Assembly: GCA_964459305.1 (NCBI GenBank)
Contig: CAYWNA010000161.1
Location: 1-30,560 of the forward strand
DNA length: 30,560 nt
Origin: CAYWNA01 sp964459305
Lineage (GTDB): Bacteria; Planctomycetota; Planctomycetia; Pirellulales; Pirellulaceae
Direction of reading: 5' to 3'
Shown here piece after piece: positions 1 through 8,349 of the stretch; position 1 is the first letter of the stretch, and each line of letters begins with the position of its first letter. The translations under genes were made by a program, and so were the position numbers. The notes under the pieces are model-generated. The model was not told the DNA's origin. It saw nothing but the letters and a program-made list of their open reading frames with translations, and ran no database searches.

Positions 1-117
1 GGCGCACCGGAAGGCGGATTCATCTTCGGCCCCAGTCATTCTATCGCCAAGGGCACCAAGTACGAGAACTTCATGACCATGCTGGACGAATTCGTCAAGC
101 TCCGAGAGAAATTCTGA
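1..117 (+). CDS. UroD-family (MtaA/CmuA-like) methyltransferase, C-terminal fragment
   Basis: The reading frame is open from the window edge to a TGA at 115-117, giving the last 38 residues of a protein that starts upstream. The residues GGFIFGPSHSIAKGTKYEN followed by a short helical tail are typical of the C-terminus of uroporphyrinogen-decarboxylase-superfamily proteins. In that family the GGxIxxPSHxI stretch closes the (beta/alpha)8 barrel. The next gene is an MttB-superfamily methyltransferase. By family knowledge, the partner UroD-like protein would be a corrinoid:cofactor methyltransferase of the MtaA/CmuA/MtbA type rather than a haem-synthesis HemE; this is inference from context. The MttB start codon lies only 18 bases after the stop, so the two are probably co-transcribed. 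Catalytic residues lie outside the window. Confidence 0.72.
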   Translation, partial: GAPEGGFIFGPSHSIAKGTKYENFMTMLDEFVKLREKF

Positions 118-135
118 CATGAAAAGGACCACCTT

Positions 136-1608
136 GTGTTGTTGGAACCGATTCGAGCCCTGAGCCCCGACGACATGGAGAGAATCCATCAGGCCGCACT
201 GCGGATTCTTGAAGAGGTCGGCATGAGGATCGAAAGTGGAAAGGCGCTTTCTTATCTGAAGGGCGTTGGATGTTCCGTGGACGAGAGTAGCTACCTCGTG
301 CGGTTTTCAAGGCAGGTGGTGCAGACCTACGTCGACAAGATGAAGGCGGATTACGACGGTCCGACGCGCGTGGCGAAACGCATGTCGGTTCGGTATTCCC
401 ACATCAGGTTCCAGAAGGAACAGCACCGGATTCACCCGGATTTCACCGCCAGTGCCGGGGGATTTTGCGTCTTCATCTGCGATTTGGAGGGGAATCGTCG
501 CAGGGCAACCATGGATGACGTCCATCGCTCGCTGAACCTGGTCAATCACTTGGATTCGATCGACTACACGGGCCTTCCGGTGTCCGACCAGGAGACCCCG
601 GCCGCGATTCGCCCGGTCAAGATGGCCGCGGAGTTGGCCAAGTACACGACGAAGTTTGGCGGTGTGGAAACGTTCAAGAAGGAAGACATCCCCTACCTGG
701 TGGAAATCGGTTCGATCGTCAAAGGCGGGATGGAGGAGCTGAGAAAGGAGCCGATCCTGGTCGGCTATGCCGAAGCCCGGTCGCCCTTGTGCCTGGACCG
801 CAACATGGTGGAGATATTCATGGAGTACATCGAGCGCGGTTTTCCCCAAACGCTCGATACCATGCCCAACGCCGGCGCCACGGCCCCGGTCACAGCAGCC
901 GGCGTGCTTGCGGTGGGTATTGCCGAGACCCTCGGAGCGCTCGTACTGGCGCACGCCATTGACGAGAACGCGATTGTCGGCGTGGACATCATCCCGTCCT
1001 TTTGCGACATGAGATCGGGACTGTTCCGCTACGCTTCTGCCGAGCGGATGCCGTTGTTGGTGGCGCGAGTGCAGTTGATCTCGGAATACTACGGTTGCCC
1101 CAGCGGTGTCCACGGTGGCAAGACCGACAGTTGTTTTGTCAACGTGCAAACCGGAATCGAAAAGGCGATGAGCACCGTGTTTCCGGTCCTGGCCGGGGCC
1201 GTAGGGATCGGCACGGTGGGTCACCTGGAAAACGCGGTCACATTCTCGCCGCAGCAGTTGGTGATTGACAACGAGGTGTGCAGCTATATGCACCGAGCGT
1301 TGAAGCCGATCGAAGTCACGGACGAGACATTGGCCTTGGACGTAGTTCGCCAAGTCGGAGTCGGTGGCAACTACCTGGCCGAAATGCACACGGCGGACCA
1401 TTTCCGGGGGCAGATGTTCTTATCCAGCTTGTTCGAGACGGTACCGTGGGAGGCAGCCCACGAGGAGGACGTTCAGGGGATGGAGAACAAGGCTTTGGAA
1501 AGGGCCCGCATGCTCTGGAACCAGCAGCCGCAGATGGTTGTCGACAGCGACAAGGCGAAAGCCATCGATCGCGTGGTGGCGAACGCCGTGAAGGAGTTGG
1601 TGAAATGA
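136..1608 (+). CDS. MttB-superfamily (trimethylamine methyltransferase-like) corrinoid methyltransferase, pyrrolysine-free
   Basis: This 490-residue cytoplasmic protein has the length and style of COG5598/MttB proteins, which move a methyl group from a substrate (trimethylamine, glycine betaine, proline betaine, carnitine) to a Co(I) corrinoid protein. The N-terminal helix LSPDDMERIHQAALRILEEVG and the Gly-rich barrel segments near residues 240-300 (NAGATAPVTAAGVLAVG) are family-like. True TMA-type MttB carries an in-frame amber codon for pyrrolysine. None is present here, so this belongs to the non-Pyl branch, whose known members act on quaternary amines; the substrate cannot be read from sequence. 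The chosen start is GTG at 136, after an AAGGA at 124-128; the ATG at 119 is out of frame. The stop overlaps the next start as ATGA, indicating translational coupling with the LarA-like gene. Confidence 0.85.
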   Translation: MLLEPIRALSPDDMERIHQAALRILEEVGMRIESGKALSYLKGVGCSVDESSYLVRFSRQVVQTYVDKMKADYDGPTRVAKRMSVRYSHIRFQKEQHRIHPDFTASAGGFCVFICDLEGNRRRATMDDVHRSLNLVNHLDSIDYTGLPVSDQETPAAIRPVKMAAELAKYTTKFGGVETFKKEDIPYLVEIGSIVKGGMEELRKEPILVGYAEARSPLCLDRNMVEIFMEYIERGFPQTLDTMPNAGATAPVTAAGVLAVGIAETLGALVLAHAIDENAIVGVDIIPSFCDMRSGLFRYASAERMPLLVARVQLISEYYGCPSGVHGGKTDSCFVNVQTGIEKAMSTVFPVLAGAVGIGTVGHLENAVTFSPQQLVIDNEVCSYMHRALKPIEVTDETLALDVVRQVGVGGNYLAEMHTADHFRGQMFLSSLFETVPWEAAHEEDVQGMENKALERARMLWNQQPQMVVDSDKAKAIDRVVANAVKELVK

Positions 1609-2885
1609 CGGCCGACGTAACGAACATCCGGTTGCCCTACGGCGGAACGGAAGTCTCGGTATCGATACCTGCGGCGAATCTGATGGGAGTGTTCCGCAGT
1701 CGGCGAGTGGAGATCGAACGCCCGGAGGAAGTCCTCATCGCGGAGGCACTTGCGGATCCCATCGGCACGCCCAGGCTTGCTGAACTGGTGCGGCCTGGCA
1801 TGAAAATCGCCATCGTCGCCGACGACAAGACGCGAGCTACGCCAGTGTCGAAGATTCTGCCGGCGTTGCTCGATGAGCTTTCCCTGGCGGGTGTTCCCGA
1901 CCAAGATGTCTTCGTGGTGTTTGCCCTGGGCACTCACCACCGGATGACCAGCGAAGAGATGACCGCCAGGGCCGGCGATGCGGTTGCTCGGCGGATCAAG
2001 CTGTACAATTCTGAATTCAGCGACCCGCAAGGGATCGCGGACTGCGGCACGGCGTCTGGAGGAATCAGGGTAACCATCGACAAGCGAGTTGCCGAAGCAG
2101 ACTTCAGAATTGCAGTCGGTTCGATCATCCCGCATCCGGAGTGCGGTTGGAGTGGCGGGGCAAAGATCATCTATCCCGGCACGAGCAGCCGCCAGACGGT
2201 AACCGCCTTTCACTTGAGCTTCGCCCACGTGGATTGGAATCCTTACGGTTCGGCCGACAGCCCGATCCGTCTGAACATGGAACAATGGGTCGATAACGTG
2301 GGCCTGGACTTCATTGTCAACTGCGTCGTTACCTCGGACGACAGGATCTATCGCGTCGTGGCCGGCGATTACGTCAAGGCCCATCGCCAAGGGGTCCAGT
2401 ACGCCCGGGACGTCTATTCCGCGGTGTTGCCCCAGAGGGCCGATGTTGTGCTGATCACATCGTTCCGCGCGGAGGAGGATTTCTGGCTTGCCTCGAAGGC
2501 GATTTTCGCCGGTGAGCTGGTTGTCAGGGACGGGGGCACGCTGATCCTGTTGGCAGCGTGCCCTGACGGCATCGGTCCGCACCCGGAGTACGCGTCCTAC
2601 ATCGGCGTGGATGAAGTTGACCCATTGGTCAGCAAAGCCTTTTCCGGCGAAGTCAAAGAGCCGATTGCCGTATCGGCCGCGGTGGCCATCGCCAGAATGC
2701 GAAGGCGTTTTTCCATTGCCCTTGTTTCCGACGGACTGGCTGCGGAAGAAGTCGCCCGCATGAAGTGCGAACATTTCACCGAAGCGGGGCAGGCCGTGGA
2801 AGCGGCCCTGCGCCGGCACGGGCCGCAGGCGAAGGTCGCCGTTCTGCCGGACGGGATCTCCACGGTCCCGACGGCCAACACCTAA
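1605..2885 (+). CDS. LarA-family nickel-pincer (NPN) racemase/epimerase
   Basis: This 426-residue protein has the DUF2088/LarA architecture. LarA enzymes use a pyridinium-derived nickel pincer nucleotide to racemise or epimerise alpha-hydroxy acids by hydride transfer. Visible signatures are DDKTRATP at about 73-80, GTHHRMT with His111/112, IIPHPEC...SGGAK with His177 and Lys187, His203 in AFHLSFAH, and Lys298 in WLASKAI. The His177-Lys187 spacing of ten matches the His174/Lys184 pair that binds and covalently attaches the cofactor in Lactiplantibacillus LarA (from memory). The full residue set suggests an active enzyme, but LarA homologues act on lactate, malate, sugar acids and others, so lactate should not be assumed. 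No larB, larC or larE cofactor genes are in the window. The ATG overlaps the MttB stop by 4 bases. A sugar acid is a plausible substrate given the neighbouring AGE epimerase. Confidence 0.85.
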   Translation: MTADVTNIRLPYGGTEVSVSIPAANLMGVFRSRRVEIERPEEVLIAEALADPIGTPRLAELVRPGMKIAIVADDKTRATPVSKILPALLDELSLAGVPDQDVFVVFALGTHHRMTSEEMTARAGDAVARRIKLYNSEFSDPQGIADCGTASGGIRVTIDKRVAEADFRIAVGSIIPHPECGWSGGAKIIYPGTSSRQTVTAFHLSFAHVDWNPYGSADSPIRLNMEQWVDNVGLDFIVNCVVTSDDRIYRVVAGDYVKAHRQGVQYARDVYSAVLPQRADVVLITSFRAEEDFWLASKAIFAGELVVRDGGTLILLAACPDGIGPHPEYASYIGVDEVDPLVSKAFSGEVKEPIAVSAAVAIARMRRRFSIALVSDGLAAEEVARMKCEHFTEAGQAVEAALRRHGPQAKVAVLPDGISTVPTANT

Positions 2886-2896
2886 GGGAGGCGATC

Positions 2897-4174
2897 GTGC
2901 AAGAGTTTCTATCTCGATTACAGATCGAGGACCTCGCCGAAGACACGCCCCAACTGATCCAGGCGTATCGGGAGTACCTGGAACACCGGATCCGGTTTCT
3001 ATTGGAACGGTTCGACAAATACCCCCACTTTCCCGGCGTGCAGACCGGATACAACTCGATCAGCGGCGAGGAGTTTCCGGAGCACGAGCTGTTTTCCTAT
3101 TCCTGGATCAACGGCCGCGGGGCCTGCGTGCTTGCACGTTTCGCCCGCTGGTTTCCCGAGCACCGCAGGAGACTTGAAGACTGCGCCCGCCACACCATCG
3201 AGGCGATGGAACACCAGATGAAGCTCAACCATGGGCACACGCCTTTCATGGCCAATCAGGATGGGACTGAAAGCGTGTGCCATGCCCCCTTTCCATCGGA
3301 CTGCAAGAGCTACTCGGATCTGTACGCGTGCTTTGGGTTTCTGGAATGCGGAGTGTATGCGGAGGACTCCTCACGCGTGGGCACAGCCCGCCGCATCTTC
3401 GAGGAATCGCTCGTGGCGCTCGCGCAGCGTCGCTTTCTGACCGAACCCGATCCCACGCCGGAAGACCGGATCTTGGAGAACCCATGGTCCGTGGCCCTGG
3501 ACCTGGCAAGTGAATTCGCCAAGCAGTTGAACGACAACTCCTATCTCGAAGCAGGCGCCCCCTTGGTTGAGCACCTGCTCGATATGTACTATCTCCCAGA
3601 CTCCGGAGTGCTGGTCGAGTACGTGACACCCGAGGGGCTGCCGTTTGTTGATGAGAACGGACTCCAGGCGGTCGATCCCGGTCACGCGATCGAGTTCACC
3701 AGCTTTGCCATGGAGTTCTCCCGCTTGGCAGAACGGGCCCAACTCGAACCAAAGCTACAACAGCGTGTGAGTGCCGTCTGTCCGCGATTGTTGTCGTGGA
3801 ATCTTGCCCGGGGCTGGAACACAAACCACCCGGGCATCTACAAAACCATCGACGCGAACTCCGGGACGCCGATCGACGACACGATGCCGTGGTGGATCCT
3901 CCCTGAAACGATGCTGGCCCTGCTGCTTGCGTTCGAGAGAACCGAGGATTCTCGATTGCTGGAAGATTACAAGAGAGTCAACAACACCTATTTCGCCCAT
4001 TACATGAATCCGAAGACCTCGCTGGGCCCGTTTCAAAATCGTGACGGCAAGACGGGCGGGCCCGTCGACATACCACCGGCTTGCAAGTTTCAAGACCCGG
4101 AATTTCACTCGGGAAAAAACCTGCTCAGTTGCATCCAAGTTCTCGAACGATTGAGGAAGGCCGCCCTGCTTTAA
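2897..4174 (+). CDS. AGE-family (N-acylglucosamine/cellobiose 2-epimerase-like) isomerase
   Basis: This 425-residue protein lacks a signal peptide and should be cytoplasmic. It shows the (alpha/alpha)6-barrel signatures of the AGE superfamily: SYSWINGRGACVLARF at about 67-82, VDPGHAIEF with His263, PWWILPETMLALLLAFE at 331-347 with Glu337, and a C-terminal PEFHSGKNLL with His404. In the family, paired histidines on the barrel act as acid/base for C2 epimerisation or aldose-ketose isomerisation. The start is GTG at 2897, preceded by GGGAGG at 2886-2891, just 11 bases after the LarA stop; an open frame extends further upstream inside larA but has no start with comparable support. The next gene begins 13 bases after the stop. 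The substrate is unknown: N-acylhexosamine, cellobiose, mannose/glucose and sulfoquinovose isomerases share this fold. Confidence 0.82.
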   Translation: MQEFLSRLQIEDLAEDTPQLIQAYREYLEHRIRFLLERFDKYPHFPGVQTGYNSISGEEFPEHELFSYSWINGRGACVLARFARWFPEHRRRLEDCARHTIEAMEHQMKLNHGHTPFMANQDGTESVCHAPFPSDCKSYSDLYACFGFLECGVYAEDSSRVGTARRIFEESLVALAQRRFLTEPDPTPEDRILENPWSVALDLASEFAKQLNDNSYLEAGAPLVEHLLDMYYLPDSGVLVEYVTPEGLPFVDENGLQAVDPGHAIEFTSFAMEFSRLAERAQLEPKLQQRVSAVCPRLLSWNLARGWNTNHPGIYKTIDANSGTPIDDTMPWWILPETMLALLLAFERTEDSRLLEDYKRVNNTYFAHYMNPKTSLGPFQNRDGKTGGPVDIPPACKFQDPEFHSGKNLLSCIQVLERLRKAALL

Positions 4175-4187
4175 GGCAAAGTCATCG

Positions 4188-6767
4188 ATGAACTCACAGA
4201 CCACATCCAACCTATTCTCGACGATGCTCGTCGGAATTCTGACTGTTTGCACCTCTGCCCCATGCTGGGCGCAATCAGTGACTTTGGGAGTTCCCAGGCA
4301 CGCCTATTATCGAGGTGAGTTCATTCCGCTCACCGTGACCGCCGAACCGGTGCAGTCTGCGACCGTAGACGTTTTCCTGGACAGCATCGAGTTGGTTTCC
4401 GTAGCTCTTTCCGGCGATTCGGCAAACGTCAAGGTCCCCACCGCCGGTGTCAAGGTCGGTGAGTATACGTTGAAAGCCGTGGTTCGCGGCGCGGCTGGCG
4501 AGCTTTCCGCGTCATGCGGCGTCACCGTGGCACGCAAGCCACCGGCGGATCGGCTGGAGGTCTGGCTGTGGCTGTGGGAGGGGTGGGGTCTCGACTCCGA
4601 TTTCTACTTCGACCACGGCTTCACCATCGCCGGAGGAACGACGTGGGCTTCCTTGAGAGACAGCAATCGGGCCAGCACAGTCCAGAGCTTCGATGATCGG
4701 CTGGCCAGAGGCGTCTTTGCGACGATCTTGCCCTGCGGCGGAATCGCCAGGACGGATCTGAAAGGCGTCAATCCCGAAGCGCCGGACGTGGCGTATCGGG
4801 GAGCCGGCCGCTTCGAGGAGAAGTTCTTCAACCCCTTTTCACCTGCGGTTGCCCGGGCGCGGCGCGAGAGCAATGACTCGTTTCTGGAGGCCCTGGGCGA
4901 CCATCCCGCCGTCAAGGTGGCTTTCTACAATACCGAGTTCGTCGACCACCTGTGGCTCGACAACCTGAACCCCGAAGGCGTTGAACTCACGCGCCGAAAA
5001 CTCGGCTTCACGCGCGACGAGCGTGGCGAGCCCAAGTTCGTTGCACCGGGCGTGATCGCCGACGACGACCGTGGCTATCTCTTCCAGAAGTTCGTCTACA
5101 AGGAAGGAAACGGACTTGCTTATGCCAACCGGAAGACGGCCGAGGACGTCAAGCGGCACCGGCCCGACGTGTGGACGCTCAACGATCCTTACCGCATCGT
5201 GGCCTATCTCGACATGTTTCCCGGCGTGGACCTGATCGGCACCTGGACCTACACCAACAACGACCCCAAGCTGATGCTCTACGTCGAGTCGTTGCGGGCG
5301 GTCACGCGCGGGACCGACCAAAAGCCGCTGCAAACAGTGACACTGCTGAACTATCCCGGAGTACTGGCACCGAAATCGGTCGACGGCCGATCCGGCTTTG
5401 CAGATCCCAAACACAAGGGCTGGATGCTGATGGGACCCGACCGATGCAAAGAAGTCTCGTGGATCATTCTGTCCGGGGCACCCAAGCTGATCGGCTACTA
5501 CTACGGCAGTCCGTGCAATCCGCAGAAATACAGCCGCGCGGAAGACCAGTTCCGCGTGCCACACGCCACCAGCGACGCCATCAAGGAAATGTCCGATCAC
5601 GTCTATGTGCCTTACGGGCCAATGATTACGCGGCTCGATGTCGCGCCGCGGCGGATCGCCGTCCTGTCGTCACAGGCGTCGCGGCTTTATGGCAAGTCGC
5701 CCCGGACCATCGGCTATCCGAACGAGCAGATCTACGGCTTCTATTCGGTCATGGCGATGGCCCATCTGGCCGGCGACGTGTTGTTCGACGAGCACGTCGA
5801 GCGGGGTGATTTGGCGGACTATGACGTGCTCGTACTTGCGAAATGCGATGTGGTCACCAGGAAGATGTACGACCAGATCCTCGCCTTCGCCGGGCGTGGT
5901 GGCACGGTCATCGCCGACCAGTATCTCGGCCCGGAGATTCCCGGCGCGATCACGTTCGACTTCGACTTCACCTACCTGAAAAAGGTCAATGCCGACGCTA
6001 TTGCCAGCGGCCTGATGTACGCCGAATGGGACGACCACCTGAATCCCGATACGGCCAAGCTGGCCCAAGCGCGCGGCGTGACCGCCGAAGACGACCAAAA
6101 AATCATGGAGTCCTACGCCCAGCGGCTCAAAGCATCCCTGGCCGGCAAGGTCGATCCGGAAATCGAGTTGGACACACCGAGAGCGTTGGTCAACGTACTG
6201 GAGAAGAACGGAGCGAAATACCTCGTGCTCGTCAACGACAACCGTACCTACGGCCAGCGAGTCGGCAAGTACAAAGCCATCCTGGAGGAACTCGTCCCGC
6301 AGACGGTAACCGTCACCGTACGGCAATCGGACGCGCCCGGGCACGTCTACGATATGATCGAGCGGAAGTCGCTCCCGACGACGAAAGCCGGCACCGGCTA
6401 CACCTTCCGCGTCGAGTTGACCGAGCTGGGTGGGAAGATTGTCGCGCTCTATCCGGTCAAACCGAGCCGAGTGGCGATCTTGCCGCCGCGGACCGCAACA
6501 CGCGGCTCGGAATTGGCAATCTCCGTAGCAATCACGGACAACGCGGGCAAACCGTTGCCGGGCCTACAACCCGTGCGCGTTGACGTCACCGATCCGACGG
6601 GCAGCCCCACGGAACACACCGGCTACTACTGCGCCGAGAACGGCAAGCTGAAAGTACCGTTCCGGCCGGCGATCAATGATAAGTGCGGCACGTGGAAGAT
6701 CCGCGTCGAAGACCTTACGGCGGGAATCACCACCGAACAGACGCTTGACGTCCACGAACGCCAGTAG
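4188..6767 (+). CDS. Secreted GH42-like glycoside hydrolase-type protein
   Basis: This 859-residue protein begins with a clear Sec signal peptide, with a hydrophobic stretch around LVGILTV and probable cleavage after CWA near residue 28. A beta-rich segment (about 30-110) precedes a probable TIM barrel (about 115-490). That barrel contains LEVWLWLWEGWG, FYNTEFVDH near 245 with a possible catalytic Glu, and VDLIGTWTYTNND near 345. Residues from about 500 to 640 (YDVLVLAKCD, GTVIADQYLG) resemble the flavodoxin-like trimerisation domain of GH42 beta-galactosidases. The C-terminus from about 755 is Ig-like. I do not recognise a specific CAZy family, and catalytic residues are not proven. Only 13 bases separate it from the AGE gene and 29 from the second MttB gene, so it belongs to the operon although it acts outside the cytoplasm. 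Confidence 0.6.
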   Translation: MNSQTTSNLFSTMLVGILTVCTSAPCWAQSVTLGVPRHAYYRGEFIPLTVTAEPVQSATVDVFLDSIELVSVALSGDSANVKVPTAGVKVGEYTLKAVVRGAAGELSASCGVTVARKPPADRLEVWLWLWEGWGLDSDFYFDHGFTIAGGTTWASLRDSNRASTVQSFDDRLARGVFATILPCGGIARTDLKGVNPEAPDVAYRGAGRFEEKFFNPFSPAVARARRESNDSFLEALGDHPAVKVAFYNTEFVDHLWLDNLNPEGVELTRRKLGFTRDERGEPKFVAPGVIADDDRGYLFQKFVYKEGNGLAYANRKTAEDVKRHRPDVWTLNDPYRIVAYLDMFPGVDLIGTWTYTNNDPKLMLYVESLRAVTRGTDQKPLQTVTLLNYPGVLAPKSVDGRSGFADPKHKGWMLMGPDRCKEVSWIILSGAPKLIGYYYGSPCNPQKYSRAEDQFRVPHATSDAIKEMSDHVYVPYGPMITRLDVAPRRIAVLSSQASRLYGKSPRTIGYPNEQIYGFYSVMAMAHLAGDVLFDEHVERGDLADYDVLVLAKCDVVTRKMYDQILAFAGRGGTVIADQYLGPEIPGAITFDFDFTYLKKVNADAIASGLMYAEWDDHLNPDTAKLAQARGVTAEDDQKIMESYAQRLKASLAGKVDPEIELDTPRALVNVLEKNGAKYLVLVNDNRTYGQRVGKYKAILEELVPQTVTVTVRQSDAPGHVYDMIERKSLPTTKAGTGYTFRVELTELGGKIVALYPVKPSRVAILPPRTATRGSELAISVAITDNAGKPLPGLQPVRVDVTDPTGSPTEHTGYYCAENGKLKVPFRPAINDKCGTWKIRVEDLTAGITTEQTLDVHERQ

Positions 6768-6796
6768 ATTGACATCTTTGCAATAAAGGAATTGTC

Positions 6797-8251
6797 ATGG
6801 CTTTTGGCTGGTGCGTACCACAATGCACATACTTTGACGACGGCGACGTGACGAGGATCGTCGATTCGGCTTTGCGGATCTTCGAGCGATTCCGATGGAC
6901 CATCGACGGCACGGGCGAGTTCATGGACCGGCTGCGGGCTTTCGGATGCGAGATCCAGGGCACCAAAGTGACGTTTCCCAAACGGGTCATCGACGAGACG
7001 ATGGCGCGAATCGAAGCCCACAAGGCCGAAACGCTCAAACGGCAGCCTCCGGCGGGCCGGCCGGCAGCCAAGTCCGTGGCCTACGCCATTTCCGGTCAAG
7101 GGCTCTATTTCTGCGAGACGGCGACCGATCGCGTCCGATTGGCGACCAAGAAGGACCAAGCCGATTTGTCGCGGGTCGCCAACGCCTACGAAGGCCTGGA
7201 CCGTTACCACCCCACAATCATCCCCCAAGATGCTCCCTTGATGACCCGGGACCTCCACGCGCTTGTGACGATCATGCTTCACAGCGATAAGCCGTACAAA
7301 GTCTCTGCCTTTTCACCCCAAATTATCGACTACTTCCTGGAGGCCTCGACGATCTACTACGGCTCCCGGCAGGAAGGGATCGAGAAACTGCCGATCCCGG
7401 CACTGGTCTACGTCAACACCCCCTTCACGATCTCTCGGGAGCCGATCGAAGCTGCCATGAAGATGAGAGGGCTCAACAAGAAACCGCTCACCTACTATTC
7501 CATGCCGGTGCTGGGAGCGATGTGTCCGGTTACCTACCCGGAAGCCCTTGCTCTTATTACGGCGGAGGTATTGGGAGTCAACGCGGTGAGTTTGGCGATC
7601 GATGATTGCCCCTGCGGCTGGATAAGTGACCCGGTGGGCTTTGACTTCAAGACCACACGAGACTTGATGATCGGGCCGGAAGTGCTGCTTTCCAGGACGG
7701 CTCAGACCCACATCGCGTCCCGGCTGTTCGGCGAGGAGATTTCGGTCGGCCTTCCGATCTACACGAGTGCCACAGTTCCTGGGGCGCAGTCGATGGCCGA
7801 GAGGGGTCTGGCGCTTGCGGTGAACTTCATGGCGGGGATCCGCGACTTCGGCCGCGGCTTGGGCACGCTTGCCAACGCCGACGTCGGCAGCATCCTCCAA
7901 CTCGTCTTGGACATGGAGATGATCGAGTTCATCAAGGCAACCGCCGGCGGGTTCGACGTGGATCCCGGCGAGATCGATGAGGATTTCATCGTAGAAACCG
8001 CAAATCAGGGCGCCTGTTTCCTTGAAACGGAACACACGGCCAGGAATTTCCGCCAGTGCGCGTGGTTTCCCGACCTGATGGACAGGCGGCAGACGCCCAG
8101 TTGGATCAAGGAGCCAGCGACGATGTTGGAGAACGCCAGGAAAAAGGCACTCCATCTTCAAGCCACGGCGCCAAACAAGTGCCCGCTTGACGAGGCAAAG
8201 CGGCGAGAGTTGGATCAACTTCTGGTCACAGCAGACAAGGAGCTGGGATAA
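6797..8251 (+). CDS. Second MttB-superfamily corrinoid methyltransferase, pyrrolysine-free
   Basis: This 484-residue cytoplasmic protein is of the same family as the product at 136-1608 but clearly divergent. It keeps the N-terminal helical layout (ARIVDSALRIFE-like), the RLRAFGCEI segment, and the family-like core PVLGAMCPVTYPEALALITAEVLGVNAV around residues 235-265. It has no in-frame amber codon before its TAA, so it is not a pyrrolysine enzyme. It should transfer a methyl group from a small molecule to a corrinoid protein. No cognate MttC-like corrinoid protein is in the window; it may lie upstream with the UroD gene. An AAAGGA at 6784-6789 gives a good ribosome-binding site for the ATG. 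Two non-identical MttB genes in one sugar-related operon suggest two methylated substrates or two steps. Confidence 0.82.
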   Translation: MAFGWCVPQCTYFDDGDVTRIVDSALRIFERFRWTIDGTGEFMDRLRAFGCEIQGTKVTFPKRVIDETMARIEAHKAETLKRQPPAGRPAAKSVAYAISGQGLYFCETATDRVRLATKKDQADLSRVANAYEGLDRYHPTIIPQDAPLMTRDLHALVTIMLHSDKPYKVSAFSPQIIDYFLEASTIYYGSRQEGIEKLPIPALVYVNTPFTISREPIEAAMKMRGLNKKPLTYYSMPVLGAMCPVTYPEALALITAEVLGVNAVSLAIDDCPCGWISDPVGFDFKTTRDLMIGPEVLLSRTAQTHIASRLFGEEISVGLPIYTSATVPGAQSMAERGLALAVNFMAGIRDFGRGLGTLANADVGSILQLVLDMEMIEFIKATAGGFDVDPGEIDEDFIVETANQGACFLETEHTARNFRQCAWFPDLMDRRQTPSWIKEPATMLENARKKALHLQATAPNKCPLDEAKRRELDQLLVTADKELG

Positions 8252-8331
8252 GCCCCGAAGACACCCGCCACCCGCCGCGCAAGTGCCGGCTAACACCAAC
8301 CCGAAGCGCAAGTGAATGATCCGAGCTAGCC

Positions 8332-8337
8332 AGGAGG
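8332..8337 (+). promoter_or_regulatory. Shine-Dalgarno AGGAGG deciding between two starts
   Basis: AGGAGG lies 3 bases before the ATG at 8341 and 12 bases before the ATG at 8350. The shorter spacing is too tight for efficient initiation, so the ATG at 8350 (MKKTKTKK...) is the more likely start of the following gene. Confidence 0.5.
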
Positions 8338-8349
8338 TGCATGCAAGAC

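Noticed and set aside
307..1401. Long antisense ORF opposite the first MttB gene (and similar long antisense ORFs opposite other genes)
   Set aside because: The sense strand encodes recognised families with matching starts and ribosome-binding sites; the antisense frames are by-products of GC-biased third positions.
136..8251. Possible pyrrolysine codons in the two MttB genes
   Set aside because: Neither reading frame contains an internal amber codon; they end at TGA and TAA at normal family length.
8278..8312. Direct repeat GCGCAAGTG before the GHL6-like gene
   Set aside because: Two 9-base copies in a short GC-rich spacer are not enough to propose a binding site.
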